From Desulfocorpusculum sp964414345 (lineage in GTDB: Bacteria; Desulfobacterota; Desulfocorpusculales; Desulfocorpusculum), in the NCBI GenBank assembly GCA_964414345.1, contig CAYPWF010000126.1, positions 1 to 5,394 on the forward strand: DNA of 5,394 nucleotides, given 5' to 3'. The notes beneath the pieces are model-generated. The model saw only the letters and a program-made list of their open reading frames with translations. It searched no databases and was not told where the DNA came from. Made by a program: the position numbers and the translations under genes. Below, piece by piece: positions 1 through 5,394 of this stretch (its first letter is position 1; each line of letters starts with the position of its first letter).

Positions 1-227
1 GGATGGGGGACCTTGACCGAGGAGGCCCTGTTGGGATAGATTGGGATCAAGGCGAGCACGAAGCCCGCGGCGAAGTTTAGGGCCACACATAACCAGAGCC
101 ACGAAGGCCAATTCCCCCTGAAGGGGTAGGTGTGAGTGGCTCTTTTTTTTTGAGTCTCCTCGTCCTCGGCCTTGGCCCTTGGCCGAGGCAGACATCCGGT
201 GGCCCGGATCAGGTCCTGAAGAGACAT
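1..227 (-). CDS. Possible divergent gene, N-terminal part of an unidentified membrane protein (truncated by window edge)
   Basis: On the minus strand an ATG at 227-225 opens 75 codons without a stop, running out of the left edge. I do not recognise the family. Residues 1-42 are hydrophilic and charged, with an acidic stretch (AEDEE, 20-24) followed by QKKR. Residues 43-64 are strongly hydrophobic and flanked by tryptophans (WLWLCVALNF... to IPIY), as expected for a first membrane helix, followed by NRASSVK. In the last 40 codons G/C is roughly 80% at third positions against about half at first and second positions, a coding-like pattern. Only a weak purine-rich site (AAGGGA) precedes the ATG. 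Against it: the start is just 29 nt from the plus-strand gene at 257, and the frame runs through a terminator-like hairpin and an inverted repeat. Plus frame 1 shares the same third positions but stops at 37-39. It may be non-coding. Confidence 0.4.
   Translation of the reverse strand, partial: MSLQDLIRATGCLPRPRAKAEDEETQKKRATHTYPFRGNWPSWLWLCVALNFAAGFVLALIPIYPNRASSVKVPH
95..151 (+). terminator. Terminator-like hairpin with nine-T tract upstream of the operon
   Basis: AGAGCCAC (95-102) is exactly complementary to GTGGCTCT (136-143), and the right arm runs straight into nine consecutive T (143-151). The intervening segment holds a second small hairpin, CCCC-TGAA-GGGG (115-126). A perfect 8-bp stem abutting a long T run is the hallmark of a plus-strand intrinsic terminator. 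It could end an upstream plus-strand gene (frame 1 has a TAG at 37-39) or act as an attenuator in the leader of the importer operon. The loop between the main arms (33 nt) is longer than usual, and the region may instead code on the minus strand. Folding energy was not calculated. Confidence 0.42.
164..188. repeat. 8-bp inverted repeat, possible operator or leader hairpin
   Basis: CCTCGGCC (164-171) and GGCCGAGG (181-188) are perfect inverted arms around a 9-nt centre. The centre region also contains a tandem direct repeat CTTGGCC (171-177 and 178-184). The repeat lies 55 nt before the Shine-Dalgarno sequence of the binding-protein gene, so it could be a regulator site or an RNA stem in the leader. 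No known operator consensus is recognised, and GC-rich sequence makes such repeats more likely by chance. Confidence 0.35.
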
Positions 228-243
228 GGAAATCCCTTGGTAT

Positions 244-251
244 GGAGGTGA
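244..251 (+). promoter_or_regulatory. Strong Shine-Dalgarno sequence fixing the binding-protein start
   Basis: GGAGGTGA is a full match to the anti-Shine-Dalgarno complement and ends 5 nt before ATG 257. This selects 257 over the in-frame ATG at 242, which lies before the site, and over the TTG at 179. The choice is supported by the protein: starting at 257 puts the signal peptide exactly at the N-terminus. Confidence 0.85.
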
Positions 252-256
252 CCGCA

Positions 257-1840
257 ATGACCCGAAGAAGTGCTCTCTTTCACGCCCTCTTGATCTCATG
301 GGCCCTCCTTTCCATGGTCACGGCCCCATGGGCCCAGACCAGGGAGGTCCGCATCGCTGACAGCAAGGGAGACTGGGGCTATCCCAACCCATGGAAGCAT
401 TATCCCCGAGGCCCAGGTTATGTGCGCATGAGTTGGGTCTTTGATACCCTGGTGTGGAAAGACCAAGACGGAGTGGTACCTGCACTGGCCAAGACCTGGA
501 GATACGATGAAGGAAGAAAGGCCTTGGTCTTCGAGATGGTCCCCAATGCCAAGTGGCACGACGGGAGGCCGCTGACCCCCGATGACGTGGCCTTCACAGT
601 GGCCTACTTCAAGAAACACCCTTATGGCTGGGTGGTCCTGGACCATGTGGAGAGGGCCGAGCCCACAGGCCCGCATCAGGTGACCTTCTTCCTGAAAGAG
701 CCCTACGCCCCTTTCCTGGAGGACGTGGGAGGGACCATGCCCATCTTGCCCAAGCACGTATGGGAGAAGGTCTCCGATCCCAAGGCCTACGCTGAGCCCG
801 ATGCATATCTGGGGAGCGGCCCCTTCGTGTTCAAGGACTTCGACGTGGCCAAGGGCAGCTACCTTTACGAGGCCTTCTTCGAGTATTACCAGGGAAGGCC
901 CAAAGTGGACAGACTCATATACGTGAAGGCCACAGACCCAGTGGCGGTCCTCCTCTCGGGCCAGGCGCAGCTTGCCAGCATCCAGCCGGAGATGAGACCC
1001 CTGCTCGAGGGGCGCGGCATGACGGTGATCGCAGATCGGGCAGGGTGGGTCAAGAAGCTCATGATCAACCACCGCGTCTTTCCTCTCAGCGAGAAGAAGT
1101 TCAGGCAAGCCCTGGCCTACGCCATAGACCAGGAGGAGATCTTGCGGAAGGCACACAGGGGCACGGGACGCCCGGCTTCCTACGGCCTTCTATCCGTGGA
1201 CCACGATGACTACAACCCCAAGACCCCGAGGTACGGCCACGATCCCGGCCGGGCGAGGCAGATGCTGGAGTCCATGGGGTTCCAGCGCGGGCCCGATGGT
1301 TTCTACTTCAAGGATGGGAGAGCGTTGAAGCTGGAGCTTTTGGCCTCATCCATCACCGTTGCAGGCCAACCCACCACGGATCGCGACGGCGAGGTCATCC
1401 GGCAACAGCTCGAGTCAGTGGGGATCCGAGTGGACCTGAGAAACATGGAGCAGACCACAACGGACGCCAAGGTCCGGAACTGGGACTTTCAGCTGGCCAT
1501 ATCCGGGCATGGAGGGATCATGGGGGACCCCAAGATCCTCAACGAGATGATCTCGGAGGAGTATGCCGCTGGATCAGTAAACAGCGCCCGTTTCCAGGGC
1601 AACAAGGAACTCCTCGATCTCCTGGAGGCACAAATGGTGGAGATGGACCCGGCCAAGCGAAGGGGCATGGTGCACCGGATCCAGGAGCTCTTCGCCGAGG
1701 AGCTGCCGTCCATCTGTCTCTACTACCCTGAGACCCTCTCCGCCTACGACCACAAGACAGGGATTCGGTGGTTCTATACCAAGGGCGGCATAAGCAAGGG
1801 GATTCCCATTCCCCAAAACAAGCTCTCGCTTGTCCGGTGA
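257..1840 (+). CDS. Periplasmic solute-binding protein of a peptide/nickel-type ABC importer (SBP family 5)
   Basis: Captures the ligand outside the inner membrane and hands it to the permease pair. The predicted product is 527 residues, a normal length for DppA/OppA/NikA-like proteins. Residues 1-26 form a signal peptide: TRR, a hydrophobic core (LLISWALLSMV), and probable cleavage after A26 in APWA. There is no lipobox cysteine, so the mature protein should be soluble. Family 5 hallmarks follow in order: LAKTW near residue 77, WHDGRPLTPDDVAF (100-113), GSGPF (186-190) followed by YYQGRPKVD, and NHRVFPLSEKKFRQALAYAID (about 271-291, matching the usual 'N...PF.D.R.RQAL.YAID' block). Near residue 45 the mature protein carries HYPRGPGYVRMSW, which may mark a subfamily. 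First gene of the operon; the next gene starts 14 nt downstream. Ligand unknown: peptides, metal chelates and other small solutes are all carried by this family. Confidence 0.93.
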   Translation: MTRRSALFHALLISWALLSMVTAPWAQTREVRIADSKGDWGYPNPWKHYPRGPGYVRMSWVFDTLVWKDQDGVVPALAKTWRYDEGRKALVFEMVPNAKWHDGRPLTPDDVAFTVAYFKKHPYGWVVLDHVERAEPTGPHQVTFFLKEPYAPFLEDVGGTMPILPKHVWEKVSDPKAYAEPDAYLGSGPFVFKDFDVAKGSYLYEAFFEYYQGRPKVDRLIYVKATDPVAVLLSGQAQLASIQPEMRPLLEGRGMTVIADRAGWVKKLMINHRVFPLSEKKFRQALAYAIDQEEILRKAHRGTGRPASYGLLSVDHDDYNPKTPRYGHDPGRARQMLESMGFQRGPDGFYFKDGRALKLELLASSITVAGQPTTDRDGEVIRQQLESVGIRVDLRNMEQTTTDAKVRNWDFQLAISGHGGIMGDPKILNEMISEEYAAGSVNSARFQGNKELLDLLEAQMVEMDPAKRRGMVHRIQELFAEELPSICLYYPETLSAYDHKTGIRWFYTKGGISKGIPIPQNKLSLVR

Positions 1841-1850
1841 GGGGAGAAGG
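1841..1850 (+). promoter_or_regulatory. Ribosome binding site supporting a GTG start at 1855
   Basis: GGGGAGAAGG lies directly after the binding-protein stop codon; its GGAG core ends 8 nt before GTG 1855. The in-frame GTG at 1837, which overlaps the previous stop as GTGA, lacks a good site upstream. A much earlier GTG at 1768 would create a 73-nt overlap and a hydrophilic extension not expected in this family. Confidence 0.55.
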
Positions 1851-1854
1851 GCCT

Positions 1855-2847
1855 GTGGAGCGTGCGGGCAAATTGCGTCTTGGCCAGAAAGGAAAGGGTT
1901 TCGGGAGCATCTTCACCTCCGTAGTGGCCCTGTCCGTGCTGGTCTGTCTTAGCTATGTTCTTCCTCGCCTCATGCCCGGCGATTTCATCACAGCCATGTT
2001 CGCAAGCTCCCATGTGACCCTGAGCGCAAAGCAGGAGTCGGAGGAAAAGGCTTATTTCCAGAGGGAGGAGGGGTTCGGAGCGTATCTGCTTCGTCTTGCC
2101 AGATTGGACTGGGGGCGATCCTATGCGCTCTTCCAGCCGGTCTCCTCCTTGATCCTCCAGGCCTTGCCCTGGACCTTGATCCTGGCCGGGGGGGCCCATC
2201 TTTTGGCCAGTATTTGCGGTTTTCTGATGGGGGTGGAGGCGGCCTGGCGCCGAGGGAGTCGCATGGAGAAAGCTCTGGTGGGAGTGACCACCATGTTGGA
2301 GGGGGTCCCTGAGATGGCCGTGGGGGTCGTGCTCCTGGCCCTTTTCGCCTTGCACCTGCACTTCCTGCCCACGGCAGGTGCCCAGACCCCTTACGTGGAA
2401 CTCTCCCTGGGAGAAAAAGTGGCGGATACGGCCCGCCACTTGGCCCTGCCCATGGCCACTTTGGTGATCTCTTATCTGCCTGGAAACTTCCTCCTTGCCC
2501 GAAACTCCATGGTGATGGTCTTGGGAAAGGAGTTCATCCTCGCGGCCAGGGCCAAGGGGCTTCCGGACAGGAGGGTGCGTTACGCCCATGCGGCCAGAAA
2601 CGCCTTGCTCCCTGTGGTCACCAGGTTCGGCCTGCGGCTGGCCTTCATGGTGACCGGGGTCGTGGTAGTGGAGACCATTTTCTCCTACCCTGGGCTAGGT
2701 ACACTGCTTTTCAACGCCATCAGAAGCCGCGACCTGCCCCTGATTCAAGGGGTGGTGCTGTTCTCGTCGGCGGCTGTGCTCACCGTGAATCTTGCTCTCG
2801 ACCTTGTCTATGCACGCATAGACCCGAGGACGCGCCATGCACCTTGA
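1855..2847 (+). CDS. ABC importer permease, DppB/OppB type
   Basis: One of two inner-membrane subunits forming the translocation channel. With the GTG start at 1855 it has 330 residues, normal for the family; GTG 1837 would add six. Visible features: first membrane helix about residues 17-37, followed by the family motif RLMPGD ending at 43; a periplasmic region containing LDWGRSY and PVSSLILQALPWTL; helices near 105-128, 142-167, 195-214, 256-276 and 295-320. The cytoplasmic EAA loop that docks on the ATPase reads AARAKGLPDRRVRYAHAARNALLP (230-253, joined here as AARAKG...NALLP). VVVVETIFSYPGLGTLLFNA, about 269-288, is the highly conserved C-terminal block. Its end overlaps the next permease gene by 11 nt, so the two are probably translated in coupled fashion. 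Substrate cannot be inferred from this subunit. Confidence 0.93.
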   Translation: MERAGKLRLGQKGKGFGSIFTSVVALSVLVCLSYVLPRLMPGDFITAMFASSHVTLSAKQESEEKAYFQREEGFGAYLLRLARLDWGRSYALFQPVSSLILQALPWTLILAGGAHLLASICGFLMGVEAAWRRGSRMEKALVGVTTMLEGVPEMAVGVVLLALFALHLHFLPTAGAQTPYVELSLGEKVADTARHLALPMATLVISYLPGNFLLARNSMVMVLGKEFILAARAKGLPDRRVRYAHAARNALLPVVTRFGLRLAFMVTGVVVVETIFSYPGLGTLLFNAIRSRDLPLIQGVVLFSSAAVLTVNLALDLVYARIDPRTRHAP

Positions 2848-3679
2848 GGTCGCATCCACGTTGAAGCGGGACAAATGGTTCACGATGGGGGCCGTAGTGG
2901 CGGGCTTCATGGCCCTGATCGCCCTGGTAGGTCCCCATGTAGCGCCCTTCGACCCCCAGGACATGTCATTCCAGCCGTTCGCGAGACCCTCCTGGGCGCA
3001 TCCCCTGGGGGTGAACGATGGCGGTCAGGACATCCTCTCGGAACTCGTCCATGCGGTGCGAAACTCCCTGGGCTTCGGTGCCCTGGTGGGCGGGGTGGCC
3101 CTGATCCTGGGAGTCGGAGTCGGGCTCACGGCTGCCTGGTTCGGCGGTCTTGTGGGCAGGCTCCTCATGAGCTGTGCCGATGTCTTCATGGCCATCCCCT
3201 CGGTGATGATCTTGATCCTGGTGGCAGCCCTATTCCAGCCTTCTGCGGCGGTATTGGCCATGGTCCTCGTTGGGTTGAGCTGGCCCACCACGGCCAAGGC
3301 AGTGAGGGCCCAGGCCCTGGCCCTCAGGAGCGCCCTCCACGTGCGGGCCGCTGCCCAGATGGGCGGCTCGGCCTGGTACGTGATATCCCGCCATCTGGTC
3401 CCCGAGATGTTCCCCCTGTATCTCATCGGCTTTGTGGCCAAGGCAAGGATGGCTGTTTTCATGGAGGCATCCCTGGCCTTCCTCGGTCTCTTCGATCCGG
3501 GGAGGAAGTCCCTGGGCGGTATGATCCAGTATGCCTTGAGGTACTACTACATGGACACCTGGTGGAACTGGCTGGTCCCGGCAGTCTTTTGCCTTTCGGC
3601 CTCCATCGTGGCGGCGGGCCTTCTGGCCATTAGCCTGGAGAAGGTCTTGGATCCTAGGCTGAGGTCCCTATGGGGTTGA
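2837..3679 (+). CDS. ABC importer permease, DppC/OppC type
   Basis: Second channel subunit, 280 residues, typical for the family. A short cytoplasmic N-terminus leads to a first helix (about 16-33, MGAVVAGFMALIALVG). Next come VAPFDPQD and the family block HPLGVNDGGQDILSELVHAV (55-74), where most members have GRD rather than GQD. Further helices lie around 79-101, 112-132, 136-150, 192-215 and 245-266. The ATPase-docking EAA loop is AAAQMGGSAWYVISRHLVP (171-189), with the invariant glycine and the terminal LxP kept. FLGLFDPGRKSLGGMI (215-230) and WWNWLVPA (242-249) are conserved C-terminal features. GAGGA (2826-2830) gives a ribosome site 6 nt before ATG 2837. The 11-nt overlap upstream and the 10-nt overlap downstream indicate coupled translation with both neighbours. 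Confidence 0.94.
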   Translation: MHLEVASTLKRDKWFTMGAVVAGFMALIALVGPHVAPFDPQDMSFQPFARPSWAHPLGVNDGGQDILSELVHAVRNSLGFGALVGGVALILGVGVGLTAAWFGGLVGRLLMSCADVFMAIPSVMILILVAALFQPSAAVLAMVLVGLSWPTTAKAVRAQALALRSALHVRAAAQMGGSAWYVISRHLVPEMFPLYLIGFVAKARMAVFMEASLAFLGLFDPGRKSLGGMIQYALRYYYMDTWWNWLVPAVFCLSASIVAAGLLAISLEKVLDPRLRSLWG

Positions 3680-5394
3680 GCATAAAAGGGCTCACCGTGA
3701 GCTTCCTCACCAAGGGCCACCTCGTGCGCGCCGTGGACGGGGTGAGCCTGGAGATCCGGAATGGGAGCTGCTTGGCCCTGGTGGGCGAGTCAGGGTCGGG
3801 GAAGACCACGATCGGGCTTGCCTGCATGGGGCTCCTTCCGAGCAACGCGATCCTGGACGGCACCATCGAGTTGGACGGCACACCTCTCGACTATTCAGTC
3901 CAGGAGACAGCCAGGAAGATCCGGTGGAGGCACATTTCCATGGTCTTTCAGTCCGGGGCGGCCAGCCTGAACCCCGTCAAACCCGTCCTGGACCAGGTGG
4001 CCGAGCCCATGGCGGTGACATTGGGTTCGGGGTGGAAGGAAGCGAGAAAGGGGGCAGCTCGGGCCATGGAGCTAATGGGCCTCGGGCCCGATCTCCACCA
4101 GAGGTTTCCCCACGAGCTCAGCGGAGGGCAGGCGCAGCGCATTTTGTTGGCCATGGCCACCATCTTGGACCCCCCGGTGATGATACTGGATGAACCGACG
4201 GCCAACCTGGATGTGGTGACCAAGGCCTTTGTAGGAGGACTCCTGGGAGAGGCCAAAAAGAGGGGGAAGGCCCTTCTCCTCGTAGGTCACGATCTGGACT
4301 TCATCGTTCGATGGGCAGACGAAGTAGCAGTCATGTACCTGGGCCAGACAATGGAGTGCCTCCCGGCAGGCAGGCTTCTAACCTTTCCCCGGCATCCCTA
4401 CAGCTGGGCACTGGTTCGCTCCTACCCATCCATGAAGTGCACCAGGGATCTGGGGGGCATCAGGGGGGACGCCCTCCAGCGGGTCACCCACCAACACGGT
4501 CGCAAAGATCCGTCCGCTTACTCCCATGCTCACGACCAAGCCCATGGGGTGGCGGGCGGCACATCTCACGCCCCAGAGGAGGGATGCCTCTTTTGGCCTC
4601 GCTGTACTCAGGCCCTGGGAGCCTGCAGGGAGGGAAGCGTCGAGCTGACCGTGCAAGGGGATTTCGGGGTGAGGTGCCTTCGAGGCGGGGTGGTAGACCT
4701 CTTGCGCCTGAAAGGGGTCTCCAAGAGTTATGGGGGGATCCAAGCACTTCATCCCACGGATCTCGAGATCCGGGCTGGGGAGGTCCTATGCTTGGTGGGG
4801 GAGACGGGCTCTGGCAAGACCACACTGGCCATGATAGCCGCCGGGGTCCTGAGACCGGACAGCGGCGCCAGGCTACTGGATGAACAGGACATGGACGAGA
4901 TCCTCAAACAGGACCGCACGGCCCTGGCGCGTCAGGTGGGGATCGTCTATCAGGATCCGGCCTCCTCCGTGAGCCACCGCTTCACTGTGGAGGAGATCGT
5001 CGCAGAGCCCATGAAGATTCACAGGGCCTTCTCCAAAGAGGGTATCAGAGAGAGAGTGGAGGACCTATTGAGAAAGGTCCATCTGCCCTGGGATAAGCGA
5101 TTCATGGCCCTTTACCCCCACGAGCTGAGTCAGGGGACCATACAGCGGGTGTGTCTTGCAAGGGCTCTTGCCCTGAGACCCAAGCTCCTGGTTGCCGACG
5201 AACCCACAAGCTCCCTGGACCCGAGCGCCCAGGCCAAGGTGATGAGGCTCCTCATGGAGCTCCAGATAGAAGAGGGTCTGACACTTCTCTTTGTGACCCA
5301 CGACATAGGCCTTGCCCGGAAGATAGGAGACAGGCTGGCCGTGATGCTGGCAGGCAGGATCGTGGAGCTGGGGCCAGCAGCAACTCTGTTGGCC
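3670..5394 (+). CDS. Fused two-domain ABC ATPase (DppD-DppF type in one chain), C-terminus beyond window
   Basis: Hydrolyses ATP in the cytoplasm to drive import. One open frame of 575 codons runs from ATG 3670 (GAGGT five nt upstream) to the window end. Domain 1: Walker A GESGSGKT (39-46), Q-loop Q94, signature LSGGQ (150-154), Walker B VMILDEPT (170-177) with catalytic E175, D-loop ANLD, switch H207. An oligopeptide-type C-terminal module follows: RHPYSWAL (241-248), a histidine-rich insertion (274-300), and cysteines 306, 312, 319 and 336. Domain 2 starts near 344: Walker A GETGSGKT (377-384), Q428, signature LSQGT (486-490, degenerate), Walker B LLVADEPT (506-513) with E511, D-loop SSLD, H544. 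Only the tail after VELGPAATLLA is missing. The double-domain layout resembles YejF and GsiA, replacing separate DppD and DppF. Overlaps the permease gene by 10 nt. Confidence 0.93.
   Translation, partial: MGLSIKGLTVSFLTKGHLVRAVDGVSLEIRNGSCLALVGESGSGKTTIGLACMGLLPSNAILDGTIELDGTPLDYSVQETARKIRWRHISMVFQSGAASLNPVKPVLDQVAEPMAVTLGSGWKEARKGAARAMELMGLGPDLHQRFPHELSGGQAQRILLAMATILDPPVMILDEPTANLDVVTKAFVGGLLGEAKKRGKALLLVGHDLDFIVRWADEVAVMYLGQTMECLPAGRLLTFPRHPYSWALVRSYPSMKCTRDLGGIRGDALQRVTHQHGRKDPSAYSHAHDQAHGVAGGTSHAPEEGCLFWPRCTQALGACREGSVELTVQGDFGVRCLRGGVVDLLRLKGVSKSYGGIQALHPTDLEIRAGEVLCLVGETGSGKTTLAMIAAGVLRPDSGARLLDEQDMDEILKQDRTALARQVGIVYQDPASSVSHRFTVEEIVAEPMKIHRAFSKEGIRERVEDLLRKVHLPWDKRFMALYPHELSQGTIQRVCLARALALRPKLLVADEPTSSLDPSAQAKVMRLLMELQIEEGLTLLFVTHDIGLARKIGDRLAVMLAGRIVELGPAATLLA
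4489..4569 (+). other. Histidine-rich insertion in the ATPase (residues 274-300)
   Basis: Six histidines in 27 residues (274, 276, 286, 288, 292, 300), including HQH and HAH. It sits between the RHPY helix and the first cysteine of the C-terminal module of domain 1. In DppD/OppD-type ATPases an I-G-x-P-P-x-L-type linker of roughly a dozen residues normally reaches the GC(P/L)F motif directly; here about 40 residues separate I264 from G305. The composition suggests possible metal contact or a flexible linker; function is not shown. Confidence 0.6.
4585..4677 (+). other. Four-cysteine motif of oligopeptide-type ATPases (C306, C312, C319, C336)
   Basis: GCLFWPRC, then C319 and C336 give spacing C-x5-C-x6-C-x16-C, the conserved pattern of the DppD/OppD C-terminal module (commonly GCPFxPRC...C...C). 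From memory, structural work on the mycobacterial OppABCD importer, which also has a fused ATPase, found a [4Fe-4S] cluster held by this motif. All four cysteines are present here, so a cluster is plausible but inferred. Confidence 0.7.

Noticed and set aside
1..39. Tail of an upstream plus-strand gene ending at TAG 37-39
   Set aside because: Twelve in-frame codons are too few to support a gene, and the minus-strand frame sharing the same third positions extends much further.
13..41. Promoter-like pair TTGACC (13-18) and ATAGAT (36-41)
   Set aside because: The first element is close to a -35 box and the 17-nt spacing fits, but the second is a poor -10 box and the organism's promoter rules are unknown. 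A transcript from it would run into the hairpin at 95-151, so it remains only a possibility.
179..256. N-terminal extension of the binding protein from TTG 179 or ATG 242
   Set aside because: The strong Shine-Dalgarno site (244-251) lies downstream of both codons, and the extension would bury the signal peptide inside the chain.
296..1156. Long open frame (286 codons) on the minus strand inside the binding-protein gene
   Set aside because: It lies wholly opposite a gene with clear family motifs. The product shows no domain, and long antisense frames are common where third positions are G/C-rich.
1768..1854. Longer first-permease start at GTG 1768
   Set aside because: It would overlap the binding-protein gene by 73 nt and add a hydrophilic stretch unlike DppB N-termini; the site before 1855 is better.
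1774..2589. Long minus-strand open frame (271 codons) opposite the first permease
   Set aside because: The translation is histidine/glutamine-rich and low in structure, a typical mirror of a hydrophobic permease; no ribosome site or family similarity is seen.
2875..3633. 252-codon plus-strand open frame overlapping the second permease in another frame
   Set aside because: The product is glycine, arginine and proline-rich without motifs, while the overlapping DppC frame has all conserved blocks.
4311..4883. 190-codon plus-strand open frame within the ATPase gene
   Set aside because: The ATPase frame is continuous through this stretch and carries the RHPY, cysteine and second Walker A motifs; the alternative frame has none.

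Overview
The window is one end-truncated operon for an ABC importer of the peptide/nickel (Dpp/Opp/Nik) class, preceded by about 250 bases of upstream DNA. Base composition is fairly GC-rich, with G/C-rich third codon positions and frequent AGG arginine codons. The binding protein has a signal peptide with no lipobox cysteine, which suggests a soluble periplasmic protein and so a Gram-negative-type envelope. I cannot assign a genus.

Positions 1-256 hold no complete gene. On the minus strand an open frame runs from an ATG at 227 out of the left edge and encodes a membrane-helix-like segment. The same stretch contains a terminator-like hairpin with nine T on the plus strand (95-151) and an 8-bp inverted repeat (164-188). 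The coding and the regulatory readings compete.

Positions 257-5394 carry four co-directional genes: a family 5 periplasmic solute-binding protein (257-1840), a DppB/OppB-type permease (start GTG 1855, end 2847), a DppC/OppC-type permease (2837-3679), and an ATPase (3670 to beyond 5394). The gaps are 14 nt, then overlaps of 11 and 10 nt, so translation is probably coupled. The ATPase contains two complete nucleotide-binding domains in one open frame, as in YejF or GsiA, and takes the place of separate DppD and DppF subunits. Its stop codon lies beyond the window.

The proposed scheme is that the binding protein delivers a ligand (peptide, metal chelate or other small solute) to the two-permease channel, and the fused ATPase powers import. 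The substrate cannot be read from this window. The most unusual points are in the ATPase: a histidine-rich insertion just before a four-cysteine motif, and a degenerate ABC signature (LSQGT) in the second domain. I found no RNA genes, mobile elements or CRISPR arrays.
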